Assembly: GCF_017654505.1 (NCBI RefSeq)
Contig: NC_054534.1
Location: forward strand, 41,594,726 to 41,658,725
Direction: 5' to 3'
From: Polyodon spathula
Lineage: Eukaryota; Chordata; Actinopteri; Acipenseriformes; Polyodontidae
Length of the DNA: 64,000 nt
Made by a program: the position numbers and the translations under genes
In this document: one piece after another, positions 22,301-33,560 of the stretch
Layout: every line of letters starts with the position of its first letter
How positions within the stretch are numbered: position 1 is the first letter of the stretch
The notes under the pieces: model-generated
Databases searched by the model: none
What the model saw: the letters and a program-made list of their open reading frames with translations, nothing else
What the model was told of the DNA's origin: nothing

Positions 22301-24410
22301 AGAAATCAAACCTCCCCCCAGCTTGTCTGTGTACCTTTTATTGTTGTTGTGGACTATTTGATTTACCATTCACTTGTTCATGGCTGTCTCTGTTTTGCTG
22401 TTCTGTCTCGATGGCAGCACGCTGTGTTTGTTCATTTTTAGAAAAGGAAACAGTGATACAATTTGATTGCAATTTTCTAACATGACAGTGTAGGTGCTGT
22501 AGATCTCGGGAAAGAACAAAAATTCAGCACTCTGATTGGCTATAACACTTTACAGCATGGTGATGCAGAGTCTGCATGAGCAGGGATGTTAGTGTGGTTC
22601 AATTGTGCATACCATGTGAAAGATTTCTGGGGCACTCAGGCACTGAGAAATGCGCTGAGAGGAGAACATAGACTGTGAGTGTATGTCTGCACTTGTGTGC
22701 AGGGGTAGGACCAAAACTGAAACACCTGTTATAACTGTCAATATGATGTAGGGCCACACTGGACACCCAGGCTGGCATTGATTTAATTGAACAAGTCTGT
22801 TTGTATTGTATTGGAGGAATACATAAACATCTCTCAATGATTCCTGACAATTCCTTCACCAATTCCTGTCATTTGCAGAAAAGTATATACTACATAGTGC
22901 AGCTGCTTGTGAGTGGATGTGTATGTATAGGAGCTAAAGGTTCTAATTTGTAGGTAGGGAAGGGTCAAAGGTAACCCTACTGAACATAGAAGTTAGTTCT
23001 CGAAGTAATGAGTAATTTCTTAAAGTGAGTCTTTTTCTACAGATATTAGTTTGGTTTATTCAATACATGCAGGGAATCCTTTTCTCAGTACAGAGCAAGC
23101 AGATTAAAAAATGCATACAGAAACATGATCTTAAATACCCATTTGCACCTGGGTTTTTCCCCTCCCCCGTTCCTTTGTAGGTCTAATTACCACAGGACAA
23201 CACCCTGTGGGCTACACTTGCAGGTGGTCTCATATGCAGAGAAAATTACATGTCGCTAAAGAAATCTAAAGGTTGCTAGTACAGAAAGTAACTGGTTCTA
23301 GCTCGATTGTGTTTATGTTTTGTACTTGTTCTTTTGTGTTCTCACACTATGCCTGAACTTATGCTTGGGTGTATCTTGGGTGTATCTGTCCCTCCAGCAC
23401 TGGGTTATTGCGGTTTCTTCAGCTGCTAAATTGCCACTGTTATTCTTTGCACAGACTTGTGGGTTTAGACAATTCCTGCCGTCAGCACAATTTAAAATAT
23501 TTATATATTTATTTTTTCTCTGTTCTTTTTTTATGTGAATTGTGCCTGCCTGTAGCCAGGGCTTCCATTGGCCTTGACATGAAAAAAGCTAAACTGAGAG
23601 CTCATCCACCCCCACCTGTCATTCTGCTTACCAGAACCTCCCTGCTTTTACATTCTACAGCAAGAATCAAAACAAACAGATCAGAATGATTTTGGATGCT
23701 TTACTTTTCTGTTTAGATCTACTCAGTAATATGTGCTGATAAAAAAAAAAGTCAATTCTTCCACTTGGCAGGATAGGTTTTTAAAATAATACATCTGTTT
23801 GAACCATTGAATCTCAATATAATGAGGTGACATCAAAGAAACAAGTTGTTCTTCAGAAGATTTTTTTCGTGAAATCTGTGTTCTTCTGCTCACACAGCTT
23901 TGAATTTAAATTCTAATGACATGTTTCTCTTTAACAGAAGGAACAGCTCTGAAAATAGTTTTGGGAATTTGAAAACTGTTTTAATGGTTTTAAGGTAGGT
24001 TAAAAGCAGATACTGCAACATTTGAGAAAATTAGCCTTATTCACACATCTTTTCTCCACAGTTGATATAACCTGCACTTTAGACTGAGAAATCTGGAATC
24101 ACCTTTTGAGATGACCAAACTGCTGCTCCAGGTGAAATGCTTGGTGACGCACACTTTGCGGCTCAAATTAACTAATGAAAAAATAATAAACAAAAACGAG
24201 AAAAAAATAAAAGTTAAAATAAACATAGCAAGTATATTATTTGTGTTCTCTGTATTTATTCATGTTTATTATTTCTTCTCTCTTCTGTTTCTTTGAGCCT
24301 GCATGTTCACTGCAAGGACAGTTCGTCACTTGATGACCTTCGACCTCGCGCATGCATATTTCGATCACCTCCAGTGAAAGACAGATGTGCTTGAAAGAGA
24401 ATTTCATCAT
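22301..24410. other. No gene seen
   Basis: Two kilobases without a supportable gene. Short open frames (60-106 codons) on both strands carry no recognised domain. No element ends were found. Confidence 0.5.
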
Positions 24411-24546
24411 TTTAAATGAAGTGTTTGTTCATTTCGTGGAGACAATGGCATTGAGCAAACCCTCCACACGTAATAAACAAAAGTATGCGGCTTAAGCCAG
24501 CATGGTAGGAATAGTTTGCTTTCACTGGAAACAGTGGTAAACCTCT

Positions 24547-24760
24547 GTGTCTCATCTGAAACAAATCACATACACACGTATTCTGCACAAGGAGAGCAAC
24601 CTTAAACGTCATTATGAAACAGTTCACAACACATTTTCACTTGAATATCCTCCAGGATCAGACTTGAGGAGAAACAAGCTGGCCTCTTTAAAAGTATGCC
24701 TCAACAGTCAACAGATGCTCCTTTGGCTTTCAGTAAAGAGGCTGTTGTAACGACTCCAGC
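24547..24760 (+). pseudogene. BED-finger/hAT transposase fragment, tentative
   Basis: The open stretch contains SNLKRHYETVHN followed by YPPGSDLRRNKLASLK. The H-x4-H spacing (HYETVH) preceded by NLKR is what follows the cysteine pair in BED-type fingers of hAT-derived proteins, and a Lys/Arg-rich helix often comes next. The cysteine pair itself is not visible and the frame closes after 67 codons. It is too short to assign firmly. Confidence 0.35.
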
Positions 24761-25100
24761 GAGATTGGCATGGATCGAGCTCTTTGTTTTTGGTTTTTAT
24801 TTTGGGTCATGTGATGTCCCTTTAAAGTTATGAGCCGACTCTGTTTCTTAATTAAACTCTTGGAAAAGCATTAATTGTGAAACAAGATCGCTTTTCTTTT
24901 TTCTCTCATAATTTGAATGAGACTGATTCTGTTTCATTGATAACACCATGTAACAATTTTTTTTTTTTTTTTTTTTTTGGTTCCTGGGTAGTAAGTGTTA
25001 TTTCCTAATTGCTTATGCCTCAAAAGTATAGAAAATGGCTATTATTCCCCACAAACTTTGCTTTTGTGACCAGGACAGTGATATTTTGAAATTTACCTAT

Positions 25101-25184
25101 TTTCCAGAACATTCCAGATAGATCCAGTGCTGAGTAAACTTGGAGTAACTTCTAGAACTTTCTAGAACTTTCCAGTAATATAAA
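25101..25184 (+). promoter_or_regulatory. Heat-shock-element-like array and TATA box
   Basis: 25150-25172 reads TTC-TA-GAA-CT-TTC-TA-GAA-CT-TTC, five perfectly spaced, alternating nTTCn/nGAAn units. A weaker GAA-CA-TTC-CA-GA cluster lies at about 25107-25118. TATAAA is at 25179-25184, 6 bp after the array. In animals this spacing is bound by heat-shock factor trimers. Placement inside a transposon just upstream of its only gene suggests stress-responsive expression, which is inferred. Confidence 0.55.
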
Positions 25185-25230
25185 CACCAAGGCGCACTAC
25201 CACAGGAGGGACTGGCCACAGCGGACCTAG

Positions 25231-25867
25231 TTCTCTGTGGGGAGGAACAACGTCAAGTGGGAGCCACTGGTGGACCCCCGGAAGGTGCTGATGCCACCAC
25301 TGCACATCAAATTGGGCCTTATGAAACAATTTGTCAGAGCTCTAGATAAGGAGTCGGCAGCCTTCAAGTACCTTCAAGACTTCTTCCCTAAGCTGTCTGA
25401 GGCAAAGGTCAAAGCCAGTGTCTTCGTCGGACCACAGATAAAGAAGATCCTGGAGTGCAATGAATTCCCCAAGAAGTTCACTAGTAAGGAGAAAGCGGCT
25501 TGGAACAGCTTTGTCGCAGTGGTTCGGGGCTTCCTGGGCAATCACAATGCTGAAATCTATGTGGAGCTGGTTGAGACTCTGGTGAAGAACTATGGCACAA
25601 TGGGCTGTAGGATGTCTCTCAAAGTCCGTATCCTTGATGCTCAGCTTGATAAATTTAAGGAGAATATGGGAGCATACTCAGAGGAGCATACTCAGAGGAG
25701 CATACTCAGAGGAGCAAGGCGAGCGCTTCCACCAGGATATACTGGACTTTGAACGCCGCTACCAAGGACAGTATAACGAGAACATGATGGGAGACTACAT
25801 TTGGGGGCTGATTCGTGAAAGTGATTTACAGTATAACCGTAAATCTCGAAAAACTACTCACTTCTAA
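25231..25867 (+). pseudogene. Transposon-encoded protein of unknown function, frameshifted
   Basis: The frame is open from 25231 (after TAG at 25228-25230) but begins without ATG; the first in-frame ATG is near 25288. The protein has PLVDPRKVLMPPLHIKLG, a helical KQFVRALD stretch, GPQIKK, an AWNSFV...FLGNHN segment, GCRMSLK and, in a second frame, GERFHQDILDFERRYQG...YIWGL. The shift is explained by three copies of a 14-bp unit (25670-25711). Two extra copies add 28 nt and change frame. The family seems familiar from animal transposon annotations but I cannot name a function. The N-terminal part may be missing. Confidence 0.6.
25670..25711 (+). repeat. Three tandem 14-bp units causing a frameshift
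   Basis: Unit GAGCATACTCAGAG begins at 25670, 25684 and 25698 (first base of unit 1 shared with a G run). A single copy would join the two reading frames of the transposon gene. Confidence 0.8.
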
Positions 25868-26133
25868 ATCTTTTTTAGTCATTTTTGTATTACTTTAGTA
25901 TAAATACATGTTAATTTGGATTCATATGTTGTTTTTTTCTGACTTTATGTGAACAAAAAGTCACAAATTCACCCGTTTTCTCATTGGAAATAGGTAAATT
26001 TCAAAATATCACTGTCCTGGTCACAAAAGCAAAGTTTGTGGCGAATAATAGCCATTTTCTATACTTTTGAGGCATGAGCAATTAGGAAATAACACTTACT
26101 ACCCAGGAACAAAAATTGTGTTACATAGTGTAA

Positions 26134-26365
26134 TGTAACAAAAGTAGATCCTTATTTTTAATTCAAACCAAACACAAAAAAACGAGTTCAGTTAAATTGC
26201 TTTTCCCATTTTTAAAATTTTAATTTTGTTGCAAAAATGTTATAACCTTATTTGCAAATAATAGTTTCCTCTTCATTTTGATTTAATTAAATCAATTTAA
26301 CTTCACTCACAGTTTGCGTTCAGTTTGAATTAAAAATAAGGAGCTGCTTTTTTTTTTTACATTGT
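26134..26365. mobile_element. MITE with ~40-bp TIRs, abutting the long-TIR element
   Basis: ATGTAACAAAAGTAGATCC at the left and the inverse GGAGCTGC...TTACAT at the right frame the pair TCCTTATTTTTAATTCAAA (near 26149) and its perfect complement (near 26325). No coding capacity. It starts exactly where the neighbouring element ends, so one probably inserted beside the other or they form one composite. Confidence 0.6.
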
Positions 26366-27090
26366 CAATGAAACAGAATCACAGTATAAAGCAAGTATTG
26401 GGAGACAAAACTAAAGTGGACATGTTTCCAGTGTTGCCAACCCCACAAAGCAGGAGGTTGCCAGAGCAACCTTACAAAGTCACTAGATGTCGCTATTTAT
26501 ACATTTAAAGTTGCCAAAAATGTCGCTAGACAGTTTACCACTCCTCTCAGAATCGCTTAACCATTAAGACTAAACATCAATTTAAACAATATCAAATGGA
26601 TTAATGATGGTTGATCATTTTTTAAACATTCTATATTTATATTTGTATGGATTATCCACCTATACAGCGTCAGTTTGATGTTATTGATTAGCATAACTTA
26701 TATTGGATTTAGTACATTATGTTTGTTTAAATAATTGATGTTGTTTGCTTCTGTTAACAAGGGGCAGCTGTAGTTTAAGTAGTTATTTACATTACAGTTA
26801 GCAGGTCACTTGCGAACTCTTTGATTCACAGCCACAGCCACTCTCCGCAGCAACTTTTCAAATTTGCACTGGGCTGTGCAGAATCATCACAGATTTCTGC
26901 AGGTGGAGTTGAGTGACATGACGCCGCTAGATTTGTGGCTAATCACTTTGATATTGTTTTTATCGCTAGGGAAACCAAAAAGTTGCTAGATCAAGCGATA
27001 AAATCGCTAAGCTAGCAACACTGCTTGTTTCACAATCAACACTTTCGTCAGCTCAAAAAAAAAGGAACTTCAAAAATAAATAAAACAGTA
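26366..27090. other. Unassigned repeat-like segment
   Basis: Has several GTCGCTAG/TTGCTAG/AGCGATAAAATCGCTAAGC words, suggesting a decayed structured repeat. No gene. The 5' edge (26366-26381) is the inverse of 24927-24942 on the other side of the long-TIR element. Confidence 0.4.
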
Positions 27091-27094
27091 ATCA

Positions 27095-27303
27095 AAGAAA
27101 CAGGCTTGTAACCAGCAGGTCCCTGGTTCAAATCCCAGATCAGCCACTGACTCATTGTGTGACCCTGAGCAAGACAGTTAACCTCCTGCTCTTTTGGGTG
27201 AGACATTGTTGTAAGTGACTCTTCAGCTGATGCATAGTTCACACACCCTAGTCTGGTATCTTGTAAATCACTTTGTGATGGTGGTCCACCGTGAAAGGTG
27301 CTA
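27095..27303 (+). mobile_element. tRNA-derived SINE with L2-like tail
   Basis: The box B-like word GGTTCAAATCC lies at about 27125-27135. The 3' end GTGAAAGGTGCTATATT matches the L2 LINE tail at 22247-22270, so it was probably copied by L2 machinery. Box A is not clear, so the 5' end may be lost. It belongs to a different family from the SINEs at 7.1 and 34.6 kb. Confidence 0.65.

Positions 27304-27367
<64 letters not shown>
27304..27367. repeat. (TTA)n microsatellite at SINE tail
   Basis: About 21 units growing out of the SINE 3' end. The isoleucine-rich open frame over it is not a gene. Confidence 0.95.
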
Positions 27368-27369
<2 letters not shown>

Positions 27370-27370
<1 letters not shown>

Positions 27371-28405
27371 ATGAATAAATATTTTTATAAAATTGGAGTG
27401 TTGATGCTTGACTAGAGAATGCATGTTTAAATGTTATATTGCAGGTCTAAAATGCATATTATATTTACATATATTACATCTCATCATGACCAGATACTGT
27501 AATCCCTTTCAAAATAAATACAGTACATTTGTCAACCACAAAGTATTTAATACACACAGCAGCAATACAAAAAAATCATGGTGAAATCAGGGCAGTTTTA
27601 TAATTAGTTTTATATCACATTTTGCTTCATAATAACTGATTATATTTAATTTATAGTGCATACATGTATTATAAACAGAAACAGAAACAATGGAAAACAA
27701 CCATAATGTTACATGTAATGTTTAATACACTGTATATCTACAGTACAATCAAAATGACACAAACTGTAAGGCCGTGCAGCGTTCTCCCATGTTGTGTATC
27801 TTGCTGCCATCGAGAGACAACAACTACTGTGATTAAAACAATGCTAGTATTTAAAATGTCTTGCTCGTAAACAATTCATTTTTTACAGTGCGTGTCTTGT
27901 GGCTCTCAGCCATATGAAAATACTGGTTTATGTCTTGTAGGGTCAGGAAGTTTGGACACCCTTGGCATATAACTTACTAAATACTTTGCCAAGCATAAAC
28001 ACCTACTAGAATTTATGAACTGTCTCTGTCTGCATGACTGTAAAATGATGTTAAACAACAAGGTCAGTGGTGAATTAGGTTACAATTTACATTTTGTAAT
28101 TAAGTATGTTGTTGAATTGTAACTACATAACATAATGTGAAATTACTGTGTTACTACAGTGTAGAAACAATATAGTTACAGACAATAAAGTACAGGTGCA
28201 TGGCACTTATAATGGACTCCAAGGGACAATGAAAATCAGTACTTTATAAACGAAGTACATAGAAAATACAATTTGAAAGGCTGTAAGTAATTGCGAACCT
28301 AAGTACCTTAAATACAAACATTACAAGAAAGCTTAACTGCCAAAGAACGGGAGTTTATAATTTGTACAAAACACGCGCCTGTGGGCTGTACAATGTAATA
28401 AGTAG
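27370..28405. other. No gene seen
   Basis: AT-rich, no supportable feature. Confidence 0.5.
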
Positions 28406-28410
28406 TCCTA

Positions 28411-28532
28411 TTTAAAAGCCCATAATTGGACTGAACAACATAGAGGACTTCTCCAGCCATCAAATGATGGCTAGAGAGAAGAATTCAAATTAGCATCCTC
28501 AATTTGAGGATGCTAAATGGATGGGCTTTTAA
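28411..28532. other. Cloverleaf-like nested palindromes
   Basis: An outer stem of 12 bp (28412-28423 with 28521-28532) encloses two hairpins. One has an 8-bp stem AGCCATCA/TGATGGCT with an AA loop (28455-28472). The other is a near-perfect 27-nt palindrome with 13-bp arms (28490-28502/28504-28516). It could be a MITE core, a structured RNA or an extruding DNA element. There is no coding capacity, and it has no match elsewhere in the window. Confidence 0.5.
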
Positions 28533-28534
28533 CT

Positions 28535-30898
28535 AATTTAAACTAAAAATATGGTCAGAAAGTCTGGAAATTAAATATTCAGAACAAAAGGGGGGGTGGT
28601 ACAGAGCATGACACCCAGAGCCCACTGGTCGACAAAGGCTGACATGTCGCCAGCAGACTCCATGTGGGCGTGCTCCAAATTAACCCGGGACCAGACCAGG
28701 GCCCTGAACATGGCTCAGCAGTCAAAGAAAATGTCACTTACGCCCCTCTAATTCTAAGCCCTCGACCTGTACTATCATGAATTGCAGGTTGTCACTGTCT
28801 GCAGCATTTCCTGAGAAGAACCTTAAGTATCATTGTCTGCAGTAAATACCACCATCATTTCTATTATTAAAAGGGGACCCATTCCTAGAATGTTATGTTG
28901 CTCTGTAGAGTCTTTTTAAAAGTCACAGTTGCACATATAATATTCTGACAATCTTATGTTTTCTCTGATGAAGAGAATCTTTCTTCCATCAAATTTTGTT
29001 ATTCTGAATCAAAATTTATATTCATACAATTGCTTATGCTTATCGATTACCAGACTCAGGGCAACAGGACTGTTGTTTTTTCCAAGGTCTTGTCTTATGT
29101 ATCCTGTTAAAAGCATCAGTGATGGTCATAGAATCCTTTCTCATCACACTCAACACTGAGCTTGCCTCTTTACAAGTTGAATGCAACTCATTCAGAACAG
29201 ATGTATGTTTAATGCATGACAGTATGTACACATATGCCTATATTACATATGCAGTATGGTATTTTATTGTAAATTAAAAAAAAAAAAAAAAAACTGAAGA
29301 TACTTTGCAGACAAAAGGGATCATATGAGTATATTTTACATAATGTAAAAATGCTTCATACTCAAACATTACAGTTCGAATATACTGGATATAAAGCAAC
29401 ATTAATTTCCACATGTCTTATACCCCTTTTCACACACAAATGCCACTACTTAGCTGTCTCAGAGACATTTAAAATATTCTTTAAAATACCCATTCACACA
29501 GCACGAAATTGCGCAATCCATGCGGGTATAATACCATCAACCATTTCAGTTTTAGAAAACGAAAGCATGTAACAACGACTAAAACACGCAACACTTCTGG
29601 TGTAAAATCACGTGGGATGTTGACTTTCAATCCACGCCCACTATAGCTCTTCAGGGCTGGCATAGCATTTCACACAGGCAGTTAACACTGTTCAGTGCTG
29701 TCTTCGAACCACCTTACGAGTGGTTCAGAGACGGCATAAAATATGACTGCTCTGTGGCGGTATAGGCAATTCACACAGACCAAAATGTTGCTTCAGTGCC
29801 TGTTCTCAGCTGACACAAATTCTGTGTGACAGGGGTAATATATGCAATTTTTTAAAATAAAAAGACAATGCCATCATCTCAATAATAATAAACCACTATC
29901 TCATTATGCCCCCACACCAGTCCCAGAGAGGTGTGGATTACTGCCAGTTAATTATATTTTAGATAACGCTGGTTACAGCCTCACATCATTAATAAACTGG
30001 CACGTGGCTGGGGAACAGTGGATTATGTGAAATAATCAATTTTATGACAGTCAATCTACATTGCTTGTGAGGAATTATTTCTTATAATCTGGGCTGCATT
30101 TTTTCACCATAAAAAAAAATCTTGTTGAACCCCACTTCATGGCCTAAAAATAGATATTCACGATGAAACATAACATTGAGTAAAGTAGAAAAATTTGTTT
30201 TCACGTTTTCACGTTCAACATCAAGCATCTTCAATACATTAATTTGCAACAAATGTTCCCAAATATTAAAATACTTACCTGAACAACAACAAATGCTAAA
30301 TTGCAGTATATTACATTTTTTACGTCCACCTTTTTAAGACATTCTATTTTCACCATCAGTGATTTATCAAACCAAAAAAAAAAAAAACATAAATGAAAGT
30401 GAAAATAACAACAGACACATACAATGTCCCCTTTTTGTACTGGACTTTGATGCAGCTGGCGTTTTTTTTTCTTTGATATATTTTTAATGATCAATGCAAC
30501 GTGTTCAATCATCAACCGGAAGCAAACTAAACCAGCCGCCAGGTTCCTAAAAGTGACAGGTAGTGTGTCAGTAAAGCAAGCGTTTGCTCGATTTATTTTT
30601 AAGTGTTAAACAAAGATGTTTGTTTACACCATTCATTCAGAAAAAGGTAATTTTCACCAGGATCTTCGTATTACACAGCAATGGGTACATTTCACGGAAA
30701 TCTGTGATAACTGAACTCCTTGTCAGGTGACTTAAACATTTCTTGTGCATGCATGGCAACCAGTTTGCTACTAACACACTGAGATTCAGCTTGAATGTTT
30801 AATACTTTTGTAGGATAAGGGTTGTCATTCATGAAGTTAGAGAGACATTGAAGATAGTTCCAAGTAAACAGGCTCATTTAATATACTTTTTTTTTTAG
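28535..30898. other. No gene seen
   Basis: Mostly AT-rich. A G-rich patch near 28588 and CG-bearing sequence at 28600-28720 are unassigned. Poly(A) near 29276 and short open frames give no gene. Confidence 0.5.
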
Positions 30899-30903
30899 GA
30901 CTG

Positions 30904-31510
30904 TGTGGCAATGTTGCCCCGGCCCTGTGTTTATTTCTGTGTTGCATGTTGCGTGTAGTGTGTTAATGTTGGTGCATAGTCATTGGTACACAGGATGTAA
31001 TATGGGTTATGCGCACGAGTGTTTAAAATGTATATTTGTATTTAGGCATGAGAATTTCACAGCACTTCACGTGCAGGTAAAATGTAATAATATTTGAGCA
31101 CGGGGAATTGATTATTAATTCACGTGCAGTTGTACCGCGACTCTAATTGAATGATTGATTAGCAATCGAGTCTCGGTACAGCTGCATAAAAGCAGCATGT
31201 TTTCACTCACTTGGGGTTGTGTGTTCGGTGAGTGCATAACGGGATTGGAGACAGAGATAATAATAGATATAATAATAGCAGCTCACCGTGTTTGTCTGTG
31301 TAGTCCTTTTTGTTTGTCTCTTTGTTTTGGCTACGAGTGCCGTGTCCTGTGTTTTGTTTGTCTTTCAACCTTTTATTTTTTGTTTGTTCATTTATTAAAT
31401 GCTGAGACCAACCAAGCGCTCAGCTTCACCAAACTCCACGTCTCTCTGTCTGTTCTGTGTTGGTTTCAGGTTCTGGTCTGACGTCACCCACTACAGCCGT
31501 CTTTGTGACA
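30904..31510 (+). mobile_element. Solo LTR (family 2)
   Basis: 607 bp, starts TGTGGCAATG and ends CTTTGTGACA, with a perfect target duplication GACTG (30899-30903 and 31511-31515). The inverted repeat TGTACCG.GACTC/GAGTC.CGGTACA (31131-31143/31168-31180) lies just before CATAAAAG (31185-31192). A poly(A)-site-like TTAAATGCTGAG region is near 31394. It is the clean reference for the two LTRs at 9524 and 11382. Confidence 0.9.
31131..31192 (+). promoter_or_regulatory. LTR U3 hairpin plus TATA box (family 2)
   Basis: The arms are imperfect by one base in each. The loop holds ATTGATTAGCAAT. CATAAAAG follows within 5 bp. Confidence 0.55.
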
Positions 31511-31515
31511 GACTG

Positions 31516-33375
31516 TCATTTCAATACACGCCTTATAGTAATAGCTTACGTGCATCAACTTTTTTGCCAATAAATGTGTGCAGTGCATTACATTTTAGTG
31601 GGTCATTCCTGACCACAGTGAGTAACGCATTGGTTGAAAAACGATAAATACTTTACAATATTCCTCAGACACATATGTTTGTGGAAAGAAATGATAACAT
31701 AATTTTAGAAATATCTGAAAAGAAAAGAACTAAAAAATATTCAATACAAGTAAAGGGGACCAGTGATAATGCTACAAATAGTTGAGAAAAAACTATTTTA
31801 AAATGCTGGTTAGCACTGGTTAACACTGTAATCCTTTCAATTATTTCTCCAGTAGTTGTACGATTTCTGTTATACACCTCGAAACGTGTGGAATACGTGA
31901 AAAAATGAAAATTGGAATGCACTACCTTGCCAACCTATACTTAGTATTGATGGAGGAATATACAGTTATACATGTAGGCAGTGACCAACTGACCATCTTT
32001 TATAGTTATATTGAAAAGAAACAAAAACATAGCTAGAAAATGTTTCACTCCAAACACTGGCCTGTTTTAATAAATTTCGCCTTATTCCTTCCACTAAACG
32101 TTTACCTTGGAGAGCCCCTAACATAATATAACCAGATTACAAAGGCAATTGCATTTACTTGTAATAAATCAAATCTCACAGACATGATTTAAGTCTCCCT
32201 CCCAGTGCTGGGACAATATCACTCATAAGCTGAGGTGTCAAACATGTATTTCATGAGTTCAGGTGAAAGAAAAAAAATCAAACACACACTTGCAACACCA
32301 TTATGAGCAATGTATTCGGAATATGAACTTTATGATACAGTATATTCTGTAGAAAGTGGCTTTGTTCCTGCATTTAATAAGGTTTGAATGTCAAACTCAC
32401 AGATATAATAGAACATGTTGCCAATGTTCTGATTTCCATTACACGAGAGTAGATGGAAATGTAGGTTTTTGTTTTCTGATGAAAAACTTTTCTGGTTTTA
32501 CAAAGTAATATTTATTGTACTGAATTTCAACACCTACTATTATCACTATAGGGTACACCACTGAATAGGTCATTAACATTTATACATGTTTAAGAGATAA
32601 ATCCAAACTGAAACAAACAAAAAAAATGTATTAGGTTGAGTTCACTAACAATCTGAGAATTTATAGTATACTGTACATACTCTTGTGGTCTCCCGGCATT
32701 GTGAAAGTAGGCTTTCAGTAAACTCAATACACCAATTTAGCTAGAAATATAGGAATATTTCAGAGTGAGTCATTCTTTGTCTGTTGCAAACTAGGAATGA
32801 TTCAATTTAAAGCGATCACAGTGACCCCCCACCCCGCCCCCCACCCCCAAACAGAGGAAATTACTAGAATAACCTGATTTTTTTTTTTTCAATATTGTTT
32901 ATTTATATGTATTTTGTAATATAAAACTGACATGTTACTCTTCTACTTTTTCTTAATATGTACTGTAACTATCTCAATAGCAGCAAGCCCATTTTAATTA
33001 AAGAACTCTGAGATGATTTGTTTCCATGTTTTCCTTCCATTATGAATTTTTAAAATAAAGCACCTCAAAATATAAAATAAACCAAAAAAAAAAAAAAAAA
33101 AAAAATGCATCTATTAATAGTCTATATTAAATAAAAATGGCAATAAATATTTTGTTTTGGTTGATCCATTCCTGGGGACCCTTTCAAATCTACATTTTGG
33201 TTTGTTTTTGTTGTGCCCAGGATCTGCGCTACGTTTAACACGTCACATTCAATTTGTCCTGTTTTTTTTTTTTTGTTTTTTTTTTTTCTGCTGCTTTTGT
33301 TTTGTAGTCCTCCTAAGGTCATGACATTTTAAAAAAAATGTCAAGTGTCTGTTGCTTATAGTGTCCCGGGGGTGA
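31516..33375. other. No gene seen
   Basis: AT-rich. A C-rich run at 32826-32850 and poly(A) near 33083 are the only low-complexity landmarks. Confidence 0.5.
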
Positions 33376-33384
33376 TCCCTTATG

Positions 33385-33560
33385 AAATATGGTATGGTAA
33401 CATGATTTAATTACAGTTATTGTGGTTACTGTATTAAATACCATAGTAACTATGTTTATATCTGTAGTAACCATAGTACCATCATGGTTTGTCTATAGTT
33501 ACTATGGTTACCATGCAGAAACCATGGTTCTGAAATCATGGGTTAACTATGGTTCTGGAC
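33385..33560. repeat. Cluster of ATGGTTACTATGG palindromic words
   Basis: TAGTAACCATAG, ATAGTTACTATGGTTACCATG, AACCATGGTT and related words occur in both orientations. This looks like a decayed palindromic MITE of a type common in fish genomes (recall). Confidence 0.5.

Larger units (their letters stand above)
24941..26133 (+). mobile_element. Long-TIR DNA transposon of unassigned superfamily
   Basis: Terminal inverted repeats of about 150-165 bp (24941-25104 and 25985-26133) begin TAACACCATGTAACA and end TGTTACATAGTGTAA. A run of about 20 T expands the left arm. Inside are a promoter-like segment with heat-shock-element spacing (25101-25184) and one coding remnant (25231-25867). A deletion derivative is at 48905-49140. 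Target duplication length could not be fixed. The superfamily is not identified. Confidence 0.75.

Noticed and set aside
27095..27140. Possible true tRNA gene (box B present)
   Set aside because: No acceptor or anticodon stems fold, and the segment continues into an L2-like SINE tail.
30600..30660. Possible host exon near 30.5-30.7 kb
   Set aside because: No open frame with recognisable content and no convincing splice sites.
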